DNA from: UM-FILTER-49-7 sp964599895
GTDB taxonomy: Bacteria > Acidobacteriota > Holophagae > Thermotomaculales > Thermotomaculaceae
Assembly: GCA_964599895.1 (NCBI GenBank)
Contig: CAZRHT010000005.1
Location: 8,138-72,137 of the forward strand
DNA: 64,000 nt
Reading direction: 5' to 3'
Position 1 is the first letter of the stretch, and each line of letters opens with the position of its first letter. The position numbers and the translations under genes were made by a program. The notes under the pieces were generated by a model, which was not told the origin of the DNA, made no database searches, and worked only from the letters and a program-made list of their open reading frames with translations. Below, one piece after another: positions 17,346 through 26,251 of this stretch.

Positions 17346-19123
17346 AAAAGGAAGACCGCAAGCTTTTTTCCCATCGCTTTCATGAAGAATCTATTTTTGT
17401 TCACACTACGGATGAGGATCTCAATCCCTGGGATCGGACCCGGATTGTGGCGGTTCTGGTAAACGAAACGGGGATTGATTATCAGCTTGCGGACAAAATC
17501 AGCGAGGAGATTCAAACCACAGTGTTCTCTTCCGGAATCCGGGTTGTAACTTCGGAACTGGTACGGGAACTGGTAAATGCCAAACTGATTGAGTACCGGT
17601 TTGAGAAGGCAAGGGATCGAAATAAGCGTCTGGGACTCTCTCTCCATGATGTGAGCGGGCTGTTGCGATTTTCAGCCGTCCACTATCCTGGTCCCGTACC
17701 GTCTCCCGCCGGAACAGGTGCAATCATGTCGGATATTCTGAAGCGGCAGTTTGCCCTTTCCGATATCTATCCGGCCCACCTGCACCGTATGCATCTGGAG
17801 GGAAGATTCAACGTTCATGGCCTTTCAACACCAGACAGGCCCTGGAAGGTTTACCTGAATGCGATGGATCTCCTGAAATTCTCATATGGAGTTGGTGGCC
17901 TTGTGCTTGAGACGCCAAAAACGCCGGTCCGGTTTGTCGGGAACTTTCTGAAACTGAATGCGGTTTTATCCGGTTTTGTGGGAGAAGGAGTTCACTGGAC
18001 CGGGATTGAAGATGCTCTGCTCGCTCTGGGGACCACCGAGACTGAGCTCCCCGACATGTGCGCCGGACTCATTCAATCCAGCATGACGGCCTTATCCACA
18101 ACAGAGAAGGGAACAGGGCGGGCATTCCACTTTTCCCGTCCAGGTGTAATTGATTCGGTTGTATCCAGGATGCTGGAGGAAAAAATTCTCAATGCTTTCA
18201 TCACAACTGAAAGCAATAACTGGTTTCCCTCCCCCTTTCTGGTCATGAACAATAAAATTCCGATGGAGACAACATATATTCTGGAATCCATATCCCTGAA
18301 TCTGCCGGGATTGGCGATTCGTTCCATTGTGGAGGACACAACACCAGAGGTGGAATTGAAACGACTGATGCACAAAGCCCTGGAGCTGTTCGCGAGAAAG
18401 AGAGTTTTTCTTGAAAAGGTGTCCGCGGTACGACCGGGAGGTCCGCTGGATCTGTTGAATCATCTTGGTTTCAATCCCTCGCTATCTCCCTGTGTGGTCG
18501 CCGTCTGTGGCTTGAATGAGTGGTCCAGAGTTCTGCTGGATGGAGATATGGACGATGGCCCCGACCGGTTTACCCGCGCAGATGAATTTCTGTCCACTAT
18601 TCAAAAGCAGGTTTTTGAAGCGTCAAAACAGGGGAAGATCAAGCTTTTTCTGGGCACAGCGGATCAGGGTGAGGCTGTGTACCGGTTTGCCCGCCTGGAC
18701 CTGAAATTTCAGCCGTTTTACGCAAGCCGGATACTCAACGGGGAAATTCGGGAAGGCTCGGTTTATTATACAAAAGATGCGGCTTTGCCAAGTGATAAGC
18801 CATTGGATATAAAGAAGAAAGCAGAGCTTGAAGGGACGTTCCAGCGTAAGTTTGATCTGCCGTTTCGAACGGTTGTAAAGTGCCTTGATCCGGATCAGCT
18901 TCCGGCCGAACATTTTGCCAAAACTTTACAACATTTGCTTTTGACACAGGATTTCTCTATCTGCTATAATTGCTTCACTATGGAATCTGGTGTTTATCAA
19001 ACGTGCCCATCATGTCACAGTACTGAAGTTGCAACCTATTTCTCCGGAAACGAAGGTTACGAATGTGCGCTGGGGCAAACAAGAACTGAGAGCATGGAAA
19101 ACAGCAGATTTTTCTTTTATTAA
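17342..19123 (+). CDS. ATP-cone protein, divergent NrdD-like, no glycyl-radical motif
   Basis: A 593-residue protein with an N-terminal ATP-cone (about residues 15-100), the nucleotide-sensing regulator of ribonucleotide reductases. Its body resembles class III reductases in places: IYPAHLHRMHLEGRFNVHGL aligns with the NrdD segment that normally reads PEI-AHxxGDxHIHDL. The C-terminus carries a CYNC-x12-CPSC zinc site (about 541-562), as in NrdD. The RVxGY glycyl-radical loop that should follow is missing; only GNEGYECALG is present. The genuine nrdD is at 51015. It is therefore a divergent paralogue of unknown activity, perhaps a regulator. It overlaps dnaJ by four bases, which ties it to the heat-shock operon. 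Confidence 0.6.
   Translation: MKKEDRKLFSHRFHEESIFVHTTDEDLNPWDRTRIVAVLVNETGIDYQLADKISEEIQTTVFSSGIRVVTSELVRELVNAKLIEYRFEKARDRNKRLGLSLHDVSGLLRFSAVHYPGPVPSPAGTGAIMSDILKRQFALSDIYPAHLHRMHLEGRFNVHGLSTPDRPWKVYLNAMDLLKFSYGVGGLVLETPKTPVRFVGNFLKLNAVLSGFVGEGVHWTGIEDALLALGTTETELPDMCAGLIQSSMTALSTTEKGTGRAFHFSRPGVIDSVVSRMLEEKILNAFITTESNNWFPSPFLVMNNKIPMETTYILESISLNLPGLAIRSIVEDTTPEVELKRLMHKALELFARKRVFLEKVSAVRPGGPLDLLNHLGFNPSLSPCVVAVCGLNEWSRVLLDGDMDDGPDRFTRADEFLSTIQKQVFEASKQGKIKLFLGTADQGEAVYRFARLDLKFQPFYASRILNGEIREGSVYYTKDAALPSDKPLDIKKKAELEGTFQRKFDLPFRTVVKCLDPDQLPAEHFAKTLQHLLLTQDFSICYNCFTMESGVYQTCPSCHSTEVATYFSGNEGYECALGQTRTESMENSRFFFY
18941..18970 (+). promoter_or_regulatory. Consensus sigma-70 promoter inside the upstream gene
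   Basis: Perfect TTGACA (18941-18946) and perfect TATAAT (18965-18970) with an 18-base spacer. It lies inside the coding sequence for the zinc tail of the ATP-cone protein and about 180 bases before the TonB-receptor start, so it probably drives the receptor. Confidence 0.65.
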
Positions 19124-19155
19124 GGTTTGGTTATTATTCCCAAAGGAGGTCGTTT

Positions 19156-22056
19156 ATGAAGAATCGAATCCTGATGTTTGTGTTAGGGTTCCTGCTTTGC
19201 GGTGTCACTGCGTTTGCGCAGATGAGCACGAAAGCCACTGTCAACGGTCTGGTAGTCGATGATCAGGGAACTGCGCTTCCCGGCGTCACCGTCGTACTGA
19301 CCAGCGTGGAACAGGGTACCAAGCGTACCGTTGTTACAGATGCCAACGGGAAGTTCCGTGCTCCCTTCCTGCCGCTGGGCACTTACACAGTAGATGCCAG
19401 TCTCCCTGGTTTTGGTAGCTACAGTGCAAAGGACCTGAGGCTGGGCCTGGGTGATATTGTGAACTACAAGATTACCATGAAGCCGGAAAAACTGGCTGAA
19501 TCTATTGTGGTTACGGCAGAAAAGCCGCTGATTGAAACCCAGAAGGTGGACGTTACCGCCAGTATCGGTGATGACTACATTGAGAACCTGCCGGTGGCAA
19601 ACCGTGATTTCAAGGACTTTGTCCTTTTAACCCCTGGTGTTTCAGAGGCTGAAGGAGCCCGGGTCACGGGAATTGGAACCCGGGGAATCATGAACAACCT
19701 GCAGATTGACGGCGCCGGTTACAACTCGACCTTCTTTGGCGAGCAGCGCGGTTCTACCCGAATTCCTTTCACCTTTTCCCAGGAAACCATCAAGGAATTC
19801 AACGTGGTGTCCAACGGCTACTCCGCAAAATACGGAGATGCCAGCGGTCTGATAATCAACGCTGTTACAAAGTCAGGTTCCAACGATTACCATGGCAGCG
19901 CCCACTGGTTCCGTCAGACTGACAGCATGATGAATGCCAATGCCCCATCTGAGTATGATCCTCTTCCGCTGAGCATGAGAACGAACGACTTTACCAAAAA
20001 CCAGTTCGGTTTTACCTTGTCCGGTCCAATTATCAAGGACAAACTGTTCTTCTTTGTGGCCTACGATGCCCAGCGCAGGAAATCTACCTTTTTCTGGAAG
20101 TTCAATGAGAAAACCGGTTACGATGCGTTTGCAGCAGCCTTCCCCGATATCGTGGCTGCCAACGAATACGCGGCTCCGGAAACTGAAGACAACGATGTAT
20201 ATTTCGTGAAATTGGATTGGCAGATCAATGATAACCATCGGCTGTCCCTTCGTGTAAACCGCCAGGAATTTGAGGCCCAGAACGGAACCAACAGCCACAA
20301 CTATGTGACCGACGGTGTTACAAGCAATGGTCTTGAAGTGGACAACTCCACTTCCGTGGTTCTTGAGCTGACCTCTATCCTGTCCGACAATATGTTCAAC
20401 GAGGCCCGTTTCCAATGGTCCCAGGAAAACCGTCCCCGGTATGCGAATGATACGTCCACAATGGAAGTTATCATTGGCAACTATGACGCGTATTTTGGCC
20501 AGAATAACTTCCTGCCCAACTGGTTGAACGAAACAATTCATGAATTTATGGATGATTTTACCTGGACGATTACTGACAGTCACACACTGAAAGCCGGTGT
20601 TCGTTATGCCCAGTACGATTATGATGACTCGTTCTTCCGCTATCAGGGTGGTTCCCTGCGGTTTTACGGTGGGTACTATGATTTTCTACATTGGATGGAT
20701 GATGATCCCAGCAATGATCCCGATCCGTACGATATGAAATATACCCAGTCTTTCAGCCCCATCAACGGTGTTGTAAAGTACAGTGCTGATGAAATGGATG
20801 CCTACCTCCAGGATAGCTGGCAGTTCAATTCCAAGACCCTTGTGGAATATGGAATCCGCTATACCAGCCAGAAATTCGATAAGATGATCAACCCCAATCC
20901 GGAACTGGCAGCCCTTGGCCTGGAAGGAACACCGGATGAAAGCAACATTGCACCTCGTCTCGGCATCACCTATGACATCACCGGCGAAGGCACAGACCTG
21001 ATCCGCTTCGGCGCCGGCCTGTTCTACAACCGGACCCCGTCCCTTCTGGTTGCCAATGCTATGCTGACCAACGGGGTTAACGTAATCCGCAACGATTTCC
21101 GCCCCGGCGATCCCCTCTTCCCGACCAATCTCACCGACCGGATTCTACCGTCGGAAATCGATCCCCAGAACCCGTATCCCCCGGATGTATTTGTGTTCAG
21201 TCCGGACTTCCAGAATCCTTACGTGTTCAAGACCAGCCTTTCCTATGAAAAGGCGTTGAATGATGTATGGAAAGTGGGCGTGGATCTGAAGTACACCCGT
21301 GGTTATCATTTTGAGAGTAAAATAGATACTAACCTCGGTATTAAGGATGCAAATCATGACGGTGTGCAGGATGTTGACGCGTACGGCCGTCCGCTGTGGG
21401 ATAAATATAACCGACCCAACCCGAACTTCCGAAAGTTCATGACCTTCATGTCTGAGGGCGAATCCAAGGCATCCTCCATTACCTTCCGGGCAAGCAAGAA
21501 ATTCTCCGACCGGTGGAGCATGTTTGCTTCCTACACACTGTCCAGCTCCTATGACACAGATACAAACGAGCGATCAGTGTCTTCCTCCAGTGACTATGGA
21601 ACCAACCCGGCCAATTTGATGGCTGACTGGGGACGCTCCAGTTACTACAACAAGTCACAGTTCAAGTTTTCCTGGACAGTGCTGTTGTGGTACGACATCC
21701 GTTTTTCCGGTTATCACCGGTTCTACTCAGGTCGTCCCTACACGGTTACCTCCGGTTATGATGATAACGGTGATGACTACTACAACGACTATGCTGTGAT
21801 TGACGGCGTATTGGGTTCCCGGAACACCTACCGCCAGCCGAACTACAATCGGACGGATATCCGGTTGTCCCGTCGGTTTAACTTCATGAACCATCAATCC
21901 ATTGAGATTATTTTTGATATGTTCAATGTGTTTGACAGTTCCAACTATTACACGACGCTTACCAGCTACCGCTATGATGCCGCAAATCTTGGCGCCCTGG
22001 ATCGGGCAACTCTGACGCCCCGCCAGTATCAGCTTGGTATCAAGTATCGGTTCTAA
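19156..22056 (+). CDS. Oar-like TonB-dependent receptor with carboxypeptidase-regulatory domain
   Basis: A 966-residue outer-membrane receptor. A signal peptide (about 1-22) is followed by a carboxypeptidase-regulatory-like beta-sandwich (about 28-108, with DDQGTALPGVTVVLTS and GTYTVDASLPGF). A plug domain (about 112-230, VVTAEKPLIET, LPVANRDF, GLIINAVTKSGSN) and a 22-strand-type barrel ending in the aromatic terminus IKYRF complete it. The family takes up large substrates using TonB energy and is expanded in Acidobacteriota and related phyla. The ribosome site AAAGGAGGT is perfect. It has its own promoter and terminator, so it is probably a strongly expressed single gene. The ligand is unknown; no SusD-like partner is adjacent. 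Confidence 0.93.
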   Translation: MKNRILMFVLGFLLCGVTAFAQMSTKATVNGLVVDDQGTALPGVTVVLTSVEQGTKRTVVTDANGKFRAPFLPLGTYTVDASLPGFGSYSAKDLRLGLGDIVNYKITMKPEKLAESIVVTAEKPLIETQKVDVTASIGDDYIENLPVANRDFKDFVLLTPGVSEAEGARVTGIGTRGIMNNLQIDGAGYNSTFFGEQRGSTRIPFTFSQETIKEFNVVSNGYSAKYGDASGLIINAVTKSGSNDYHGSAHWFRQTDSMMNANAPSEYDPLPLSMRTNDFTKNQFGFTLSGPIIKDKLFFFVAYDAQRRKSTFFWKFNEKTGYDAFAAAFPDIVAANEYAAPETEDNDVYFVKLDWQINDNHRLSLRVNRQEFEAQNGTNSHNYVTDGVTSNGLEVDNSTSVVLELTSILSDNMFNEARFQWSQENRPRYANDTSTMEVIIGNYDAYFGQNNFLPNWLNETIHEFMDDFTWTITDSHTLKAGVRYAQYDYDDSFFRYQGGSLRFYGGYYDFLHWMDDDPSNDPDPYDMKYTQSFSPINGVVKYSADEMDAYLQDSWQFNSKTLVEYGIRYTSQKFDKMINPNPELAALGLEGTPDESNIAPRLGITYDITGEGTDLIRFGAGLFYNRTPSLLVANAMLTNGVNVIRNDFRPGDPLFPTNLTDRILPSEIDPQNPYPPDVFVFSPDFQNPYVFKTSLSYEKALNDVWKVGVDLKYTRGYHFESKIDTNLGIKDANHDGVQDVDAYGRPLWDKYNRPNPNFRKFMTFMSEGESKASSITFRASKKFSDRWSMFASYTLSSSYDTDTNERSVSSSSDYGTNPANLMADWGRSSYYNKSQFKFSWTVLLWYDIRFSGYHRFYSGRPYTVTSGYDDNGDDYYNDYAVIDGVLGSRNTYRQPNYNRTDIRLSRRFNFMNHQSIEIIFDMFNVFDSSNYYTTLTSYRYDAANLGALDRATLTPRQYQLGIKYRF

Positions 22057-22080
22057 CTGCCTTATTCACAGGTAAAACGG

Positions 22081-22107
22081 AGGCCCGCCGAAAGGCGGGC
22101 CTTTTCT
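22081..22107 (+). terminator. Rho-independent terminator of TonB receptor
   Basis: A nine-base-pair stem AGGCCCGCC/GGCGGGCCT with a GAAA loop, followed by TTTTCTT. It lies 25 bases after the stop. Confidence 0.9.
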
Positions 22108-22118
22108 TATTTACAGAG

Positions 22119-22226
22119 AAGTTTAAGTTTAAGTCCGAAGCAGATAAGGAAGAATCAGTTAGTTTCAAGTAGTCTGTTACCTGTCTGTCTTTACTTGAAC
22201 CTAAACTCAGATTCAAACTTGATTCT
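22119..22226. repeat. Inverted pair of (R)AGTTT hexamer arrays
   Basis: The left arm AAGTTTAAGTTTAAGT (22119-22134) faces a right arm (about 22192-22226) whose reverse complement reads AAGTTTGAATCTGAGTTT and continues in the same style. About 57 bases separate the arms. It is organised like the element at 11119-11210 and fills the gap between two convergent genes. Confidence 0.55.
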
Positions 22227-22228
22227 TC

Positions 22229-23611
22229 TTAACCTTGCCTTCCACTCAACCTTGGCTCCGCTGGGTTCAGAGCAGATCCACCGAAGAATAAGAGAAGGGC
22301 TGCGCCAAATGAGATGAGAATGTAGGAAATCCCGTTTGCTCCGGGGATTGCAAACCAGCCATGTTTCTCAAAGGCGTATAAGGCAATGGTAAGAATGGGG
22401 GCCAGTGCCAGCACCGACAGAACACCTGCCTTTTTCCCAACCGGCAGGTAGCATGCCAGCACCGGCAGAAAGAGGGTTGTGGACAGGATGCCGGAAGAAA
22501 GGTAAAAGGCGTCCTTCAGGGAATTGGAATAAATCCCGAAGAGAAAAGCAAGTCCCGCAGTAAGCCAGACAGCCATTATATTTCGGTTCAATGTGCGTTT
22601 TTCCGTCAGGTCATAGCTCAAGGTCATGGCTGCGACGTTGATGCAGGTATCAATGGTGGACATGGATGCCGCAATCAGTCCAATGGCAGCCAGTGCTACA
22701 AGAACCGGGTGATGAAGTTGGGCAAGAAGCCAGGCCACGCCCTTTGTTCCGCTGGTCATTCCGGCGGGGAGGAAAGCAGCTACCAGCAGCGGCATGAGAA
22801 ATACGAAAATAACAGCGTTCAGTAGAGAAATCCCCATGGCTTTCCTTGCTTCCCGACCGTTACGGGTGATCTGGAGGCGAATCCAGATATCGGTTTCAGC
22901 CAGCCACCCGGGAAGATAGGCAACAAAAGTCAACACAACAAAAAGGGGCTGAATCCGGTGAAAATCCAGTTTCATCACGGCCGGGTTCACCGGATGGGAT
23001 GAGAAACCTGCCCCGAGGATGATGATAAAGAACAACGCAACCAGAATGTACTGGATCACATCGGTGACTATGACCGCATTGGTGCCACTGAAGGACATGT
23101 AAATGGCAATGACAAAGGCGATGATGAAAAGTAGTAATGACTGGGATATACCCATGGTGCCTGCGAGCAGCGAAGCAGCAACATCCATTTCCGCCCCGGC
23201 CCAGATGATGAAAACCAGCAGAATCGGAATGGCGGCCAGTTTCCCGGCTGTCTTTCCAAACTTTCCGGCGATCAGTTCCGGCTGGCTGAAAACAGGGATG
23301 TTGCGAAGACGTGGCGCCAGCCAGAGAAAGGTACCCAGTACAATAATCCAGGGCAGACTCAGAACAAAAAATCCCCCGAGGCCGTACTGAAGAAAAACTT
23401 CGATGCCATACACCACACTCCAGCTGATGGACATGAAGGTGGCGGAAAGGGATATCCCGGCGCGAAGCCCGGAAACGGAACGGTTTTCTGTCCAGAATCC
23501 GTCCGGATCGGACAGACGCTTGGAAATGAAAGTAAAACTCAGTATCAGGGCAATATAAGCAATAAATACAATCAGGTAAATGCCTGCGGTACCGGAGGAA
23601 AAGTGGCTCAT
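22229..23611 (-). CDS. Sodium:solute symporter (SSS family)
   Basis: A 460-residue membrane protein with about 12-13 hydrophobic helices, in the length range of the sodium:solute symporter family. Family-like features are the early SLSATFMSISWSVVYGIE segment, GTNAVIVTDVIQYILV in the middle (the usual SGG..AVxxTDxxQ signature) and an IGLIAASMSTIDTCIN segment, which matches the A(A)MSTxD motif in helix 8 that contributes to the Na site. Substrate cannot be predicted. The start overlaps the tsaD stop by four bases (ATGA), so it is the last gene of a queC-led operon. Confidence 0.88.
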   Translation of the reverse strand: MSHFSSGTAGIYLIVFIAYIALILSFTFISKRLSDPDGFWTENRSVSGLRAGISLSATFMSISWSVVYGIEVFLQYGLGGFFVLSLPWIIVLGTFLWLAPRLRNIPVFSQPELIAGKFGKTAGKLAAIPILLVFIIWAGAEMDVAASLLAGTMGISQSLLLFIIAFVIAIYMSFSGTNAVIVTDVIQYILVALFFIIILGAGFSSHPVNPAVMKLDFHRIQPLFVVLTFVAYLPGWLAETDIWIRLQITRNGREARKAMGISLLNAVIFVFLMPLLVAAFLPAGMTSGTKGVAWLLAQLHHPVLVALAAIGLIAASMSTIDTCINVAAMTLSYDLTEKRTLNRNIMAVWLTAGLAFLFGIYSNSLKDAFYLSSGILSTTLFLPVLACYLPVGKKAGVLSVLALAPILTIALYAFEKHGWFAIPGANGISYILISFGAALLLFFGGSALNPAEPRLSGRQG

Positions 23612-24609
23612 GATTGCAGAATCCAGGTGGAAAAGGCCTCCTGGTGGAGCGGAGCCGATGCTTCTTTACGTTTCATCCATGCCAGTGATGCTACCATGGC
23701 TCCGTTATCTGTGGCGTACTTCATTGAAGGAATAAATGTGCGTTCACCGAAGGCGGCATGGAATCGTTTCCGAAGGTAGGAGTTTGCGGAAACGCCACCT
23801 GCCAGAATTACAGACTCAAAGGGCTTTTCTCTTTCAAAACGCTTGATTCTATCGATAAGAATGTCGGCAACAGTCTTCTGGAAGGAAGCTGCAAGTCCGG
23901 ACAAATCCAGTGCGTCTTCCTCTTCCCGAATCAGACGGAACATGGCTGTTTTGATTCCGGAAAAGCTCATGTCAAGGGACCGGTCGGACATTCTGGGACG
24001 GGGAAGGGGGTATCGATTTTCATCCCCGGTTTCTGCCAGTTTGTCAATTACCGGTCCGCCGGGATAGCCCAGTCCCATCATTTTGGACAGTTTGTCGAAG
24101 GCTTCCCCTACAGCGTCGTCCCTGGTACGGGCCAATAGGGATAAGTTTCGATCTTCATCAATACGAAAGAGGTGAGTGTGGCCACCGGATGCCACAAATG
24201 CGGCTGCCGGAAAGCGGATAGCATTGCCGAATTCAATGAAAGCACTCTGAATATGGCTTTCAATATGATTCAGTGGGATCAGCGGGACGCCGGATGAGAA
24301 CGAGAGTGCCTTGGCAAAGGAGAGCCCCACAAGCAGAGAGCCCAGTAATCCCGGGCCAACAGTTACACCAATGAGGTCGATGTCATGAATGGTCTTATCG
24401 GCCTTCTTCATTGCTTGCCGGTACACGGTGCGGATGTTTTTGACATGTTCCCGGGATGCGAGTTCCGGCACGACACCCCCGTATTCGCTATGGACCGGAA
24501 TCTGGGATGATACAATTGAAGAGAGAACAGTTGTCCCGTTTTCTACCACAGCGATACAGGTATCGTCACAGGAAGATTCAATGCCAAGGGCGCGGAAAAT
24601 TTCTGCCAT
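23608..24609 (-). CDS. tsaD: tRNA N6-threonylcarbamoyladenosine transferase TsaD
   Basis: TsaD transfers threonylcarbamoyl to A37 of ANN-decoding tRNAs, with TsaB and TsaE. The 333-residue protein begins LGIESSCDDTCIAV, contains the metal-binding NHIESHIQ (His-x3-His) and ASGGHTHLF, and ends in the ASKHA-fold ATDNGAMVA. The ATG at 24609 is chosen because family members start just before the GIESSCDD motif; an upstream in-frame start at 24702 would add 31 unrelated residues. TGATG overlap with the preceding nucleotidase gene suggests coupled translation. Confidence 0.95.
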   Translation of the reverse strand: MAEIFRALGIESSCDDTCIAVVENGTTVLSSIVSSQIPVHSEYGGVVPELASREHVKNIRTVYRQAMKKADKTIHDIDLIGVTVGPGLLGSLLVGLSFAKALSFSSGVPLIPLNHIESHIQSAFIEFGNAIRFPAAAFVASGGHTHLFRIDEDRNLSLLARTRDDAVGEAFDKLSKMMGLGYPGGPVIDKLAETGDENRYPLPRPRMSDRSLDMSFSGIKTAMFRLIREEEDALDLSGLAASFQKTVADILIDRIKRFEREKPFESVILAGGVSANSYLRKRFHAAFGERTFIPSMKYATDNGAMVASLAWMKRKEASAPLHQEAFSTWILQS

Positions 24610-25517
24610 CAACCAACTCCGTAATGGATCGCGGTTTTGTGATGAATTTTTCCATTTTCCCCGATTACAACCTTTATGTGTCCCACCCAGATGCCGCCCC
24701 AACCGACCTGGTGGATCAACGTGGTCCAGCCTTTGGGTGTGGAAACCAGCAGAGGGCTGTCCATGAATGTGTGGGAATGGCCACCAACAATCACATCAAT
24801 ACCGTCCACCTGTTGAGCCAGCTGGATATCCCCCGACTCTCCACTTGCACCATCGATTCCCAGGTGAGACAGGCAGATTACAAGGTCACAGTGCTCAACA
24901 TCCCGAAGCTGCCGGACGGTCTTTCCTGCTGCCGTCACGGGGTCACCGTATACAAGTCCCAGATGGTTCTCCGGCGTGACAAGGCCTTTGAAAGTGACAC
25001 CCAAACCGAACACGCCGATTTTTGAGTTTGCTTTTTGAACAATGGTGTAAGGTTTTACATGGGCACGCAACAGCGGGTTTGTGATGGTGTAGTTGGCATT
25101 GACCATTTTGAAATCACACTTTTGCATGGCAGCCAGCAATTTGTCCACGCCATTGTCAAAGTCGTGGTTTCCGAGGGTTCCGATGTCATATCCCAATTCC
25201 GACATCAACTCGTAGTCCAGTTTACCTTCGTAGTAGTTGAAATAGGGAGTGCCCTGGAATACATCACCTGCATCTACGAAAAGGGTGTTCTGGTAACGGT
25301 TGCGTAGCTTTTTGAAGATGGTGGCTCGTCTGGCATAGCCACCCATGCCAGGATAGCGCCGATCTGTTTTCGGGAAAGGATCAATGTGAGAATGAACATC
25401 ATTCGTGTGAATGATATGAAGGGTGTTTTCTTTGGGGAACAACCAATCCATTGGTCTCGCAAGTGCAGTGGTCCCCGCCATGAGGCCCATGCCCTTGATA
25501 AAATCTCTTCTTTTCAT
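24609..25517 (-). CDS. 5'-nucleotidase, metallophosphoesterase domain only, Tat-exported
   Basis: A 302-residue protein with a twin-arginine-type signal (MKRRDFIKGMGLMAG) and a calcineurin-like phosphoesterase domain. It contains HTNDVHSHIDP, VDAGDVFQGTPYFN, LGNHDFDNG and IVGGHSHTF, the metal-ligand motifs of the UshA/5'-nucleotidase family in order. It stops where the C-terminal substrate domain would begin. That domain is encoded by the gene immediately upstream, so the pair is probably a split 5'-nucleotidase. It would hydrolyse nucleotides in the periplasm. Confidence 0.9.
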   Translation of the reverse strand: MKRRDFIKGMGLMAGTTALARPMDWLFPKENTLHIIHTNDVHSHIDPFPKTDRRYPGMGGYARRATIFKKLRNRYQNTLFVDAGDVFQGTPYFNYYEGKLDYELMSELGYDIGTLGNHDFDNGVDKLLAAMQKCDFKMVNANYTITNPLLRAHVKPYTIVQKANSKIGVFGLGVTFKGLVTPENHLGLVYGDPVTAAGKTVRQLRDVEHCDLVICLSHLGIDGASGESGDIQLAQQVDGIDVIVGGHSHTFMDSPLLVSTPKGWTTLIHQVGWGGIWVGHIKVVIGENGKIHHKTAIHYGVG

Positions 25518-26251
25518 TGGATGATAATCCTCCCTTCAATCTTCGGGTGGATGACCCGATGCTTTTTTACGTAGGAAATGAGGGCTTCACGGAGCAGCAC
25601 GTGGGTGTCCTTGATGAGCTTACCTGTCCACATGGACTCAAGTTCACCACCGCCTTTCACCAGGTAGTCAATTGTGGCAACGGTGTATGTTTTTTTCTTA
25701 TCAAGGGTTTCCTGCCCGATATTTGCGTTGATTATGCCGCCGGTGGAAACTATGGTCAGACCGGAAACAGGAATGCCGCCCTTTTTTACAATTTCAGTGA
25801 TCATCCCTTCGACCTGTTCGCCTGTGAATCTGGCCAGGACAATACGGTTTCCAAAAGGCATCAGTTCAAACATGTTTTCAACAGTAATATTTCCTTTGTA
25901 AACCGGTGCTCTGAGCCCGCCGTTGTTAGTGATGGCAAAGTCTACGTGTCCAAACTGCCGGGCTGTATCGAGGATGACATCGGCCACAAAGTCACCGAGC
26001 AGGCTTTCCGGATTACCCCGAACCATATCCACCTCTGCTTTTCCTATCACCGTTTTCATCTCTTTTTCAAGCTGTTCCCGGTACGGTGCGATTGTTTTCT
26101 CAACCGCCGGGTCAACGGGGATTTTTGAGGTGACAGCCGTGTGGGTTGCCAGAGCCATGGAGGCCTTCGGTGCCGGAGTTGAGACCGGAGGGGCCTGGCA
26201 GGAGATTGTGGCAAGCAAAACCGCAATCAGGGTCAGTTTCAATTTGTTCAT
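25514..26251 (-). CDS. 5'-nucleotidase C-terminal domain lipoprotein
   Basis: A 245-residue lipoprotein (lipobox LLATISC) consisting of the substrate-binding domain of 5'-nucleotidases. Visible motifs are NPESLLGDFVADVILD, ITNNGGLRAPVYKG, TVENMFELMPFGN and LKGGGELE-like VKGGGELES. It overlaps both queC (four bases upstream) and the phosphoesterase gene (four bases downstream). The two halves would have to assemble outside the inner membrane. Separate-gene versions of this enzyme are known in Bacteroidetes. Confidence 0.88.
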   Translation of the reverse strand: MNKLKLTLIAVLLATISCQAPPVSTPAPKASMALATHTAVTSKIPVDPAVEKTIAPYREQLEKEMKTVIGKAEVDMVRGNPESLLGDFVADVILDTARQFGHVDFAITNNGGLRAPVYKGNITVENMFELMPFGNRIVLARFTGEQVEGMITEIVKKGGIPVSGLTIVSTGGIINANIGQETLDKKKTYTVATIDYLVKGGGELESMWTGKLIKDTHVLLREALISYVKKHRVIHPKIEGRIIIQ

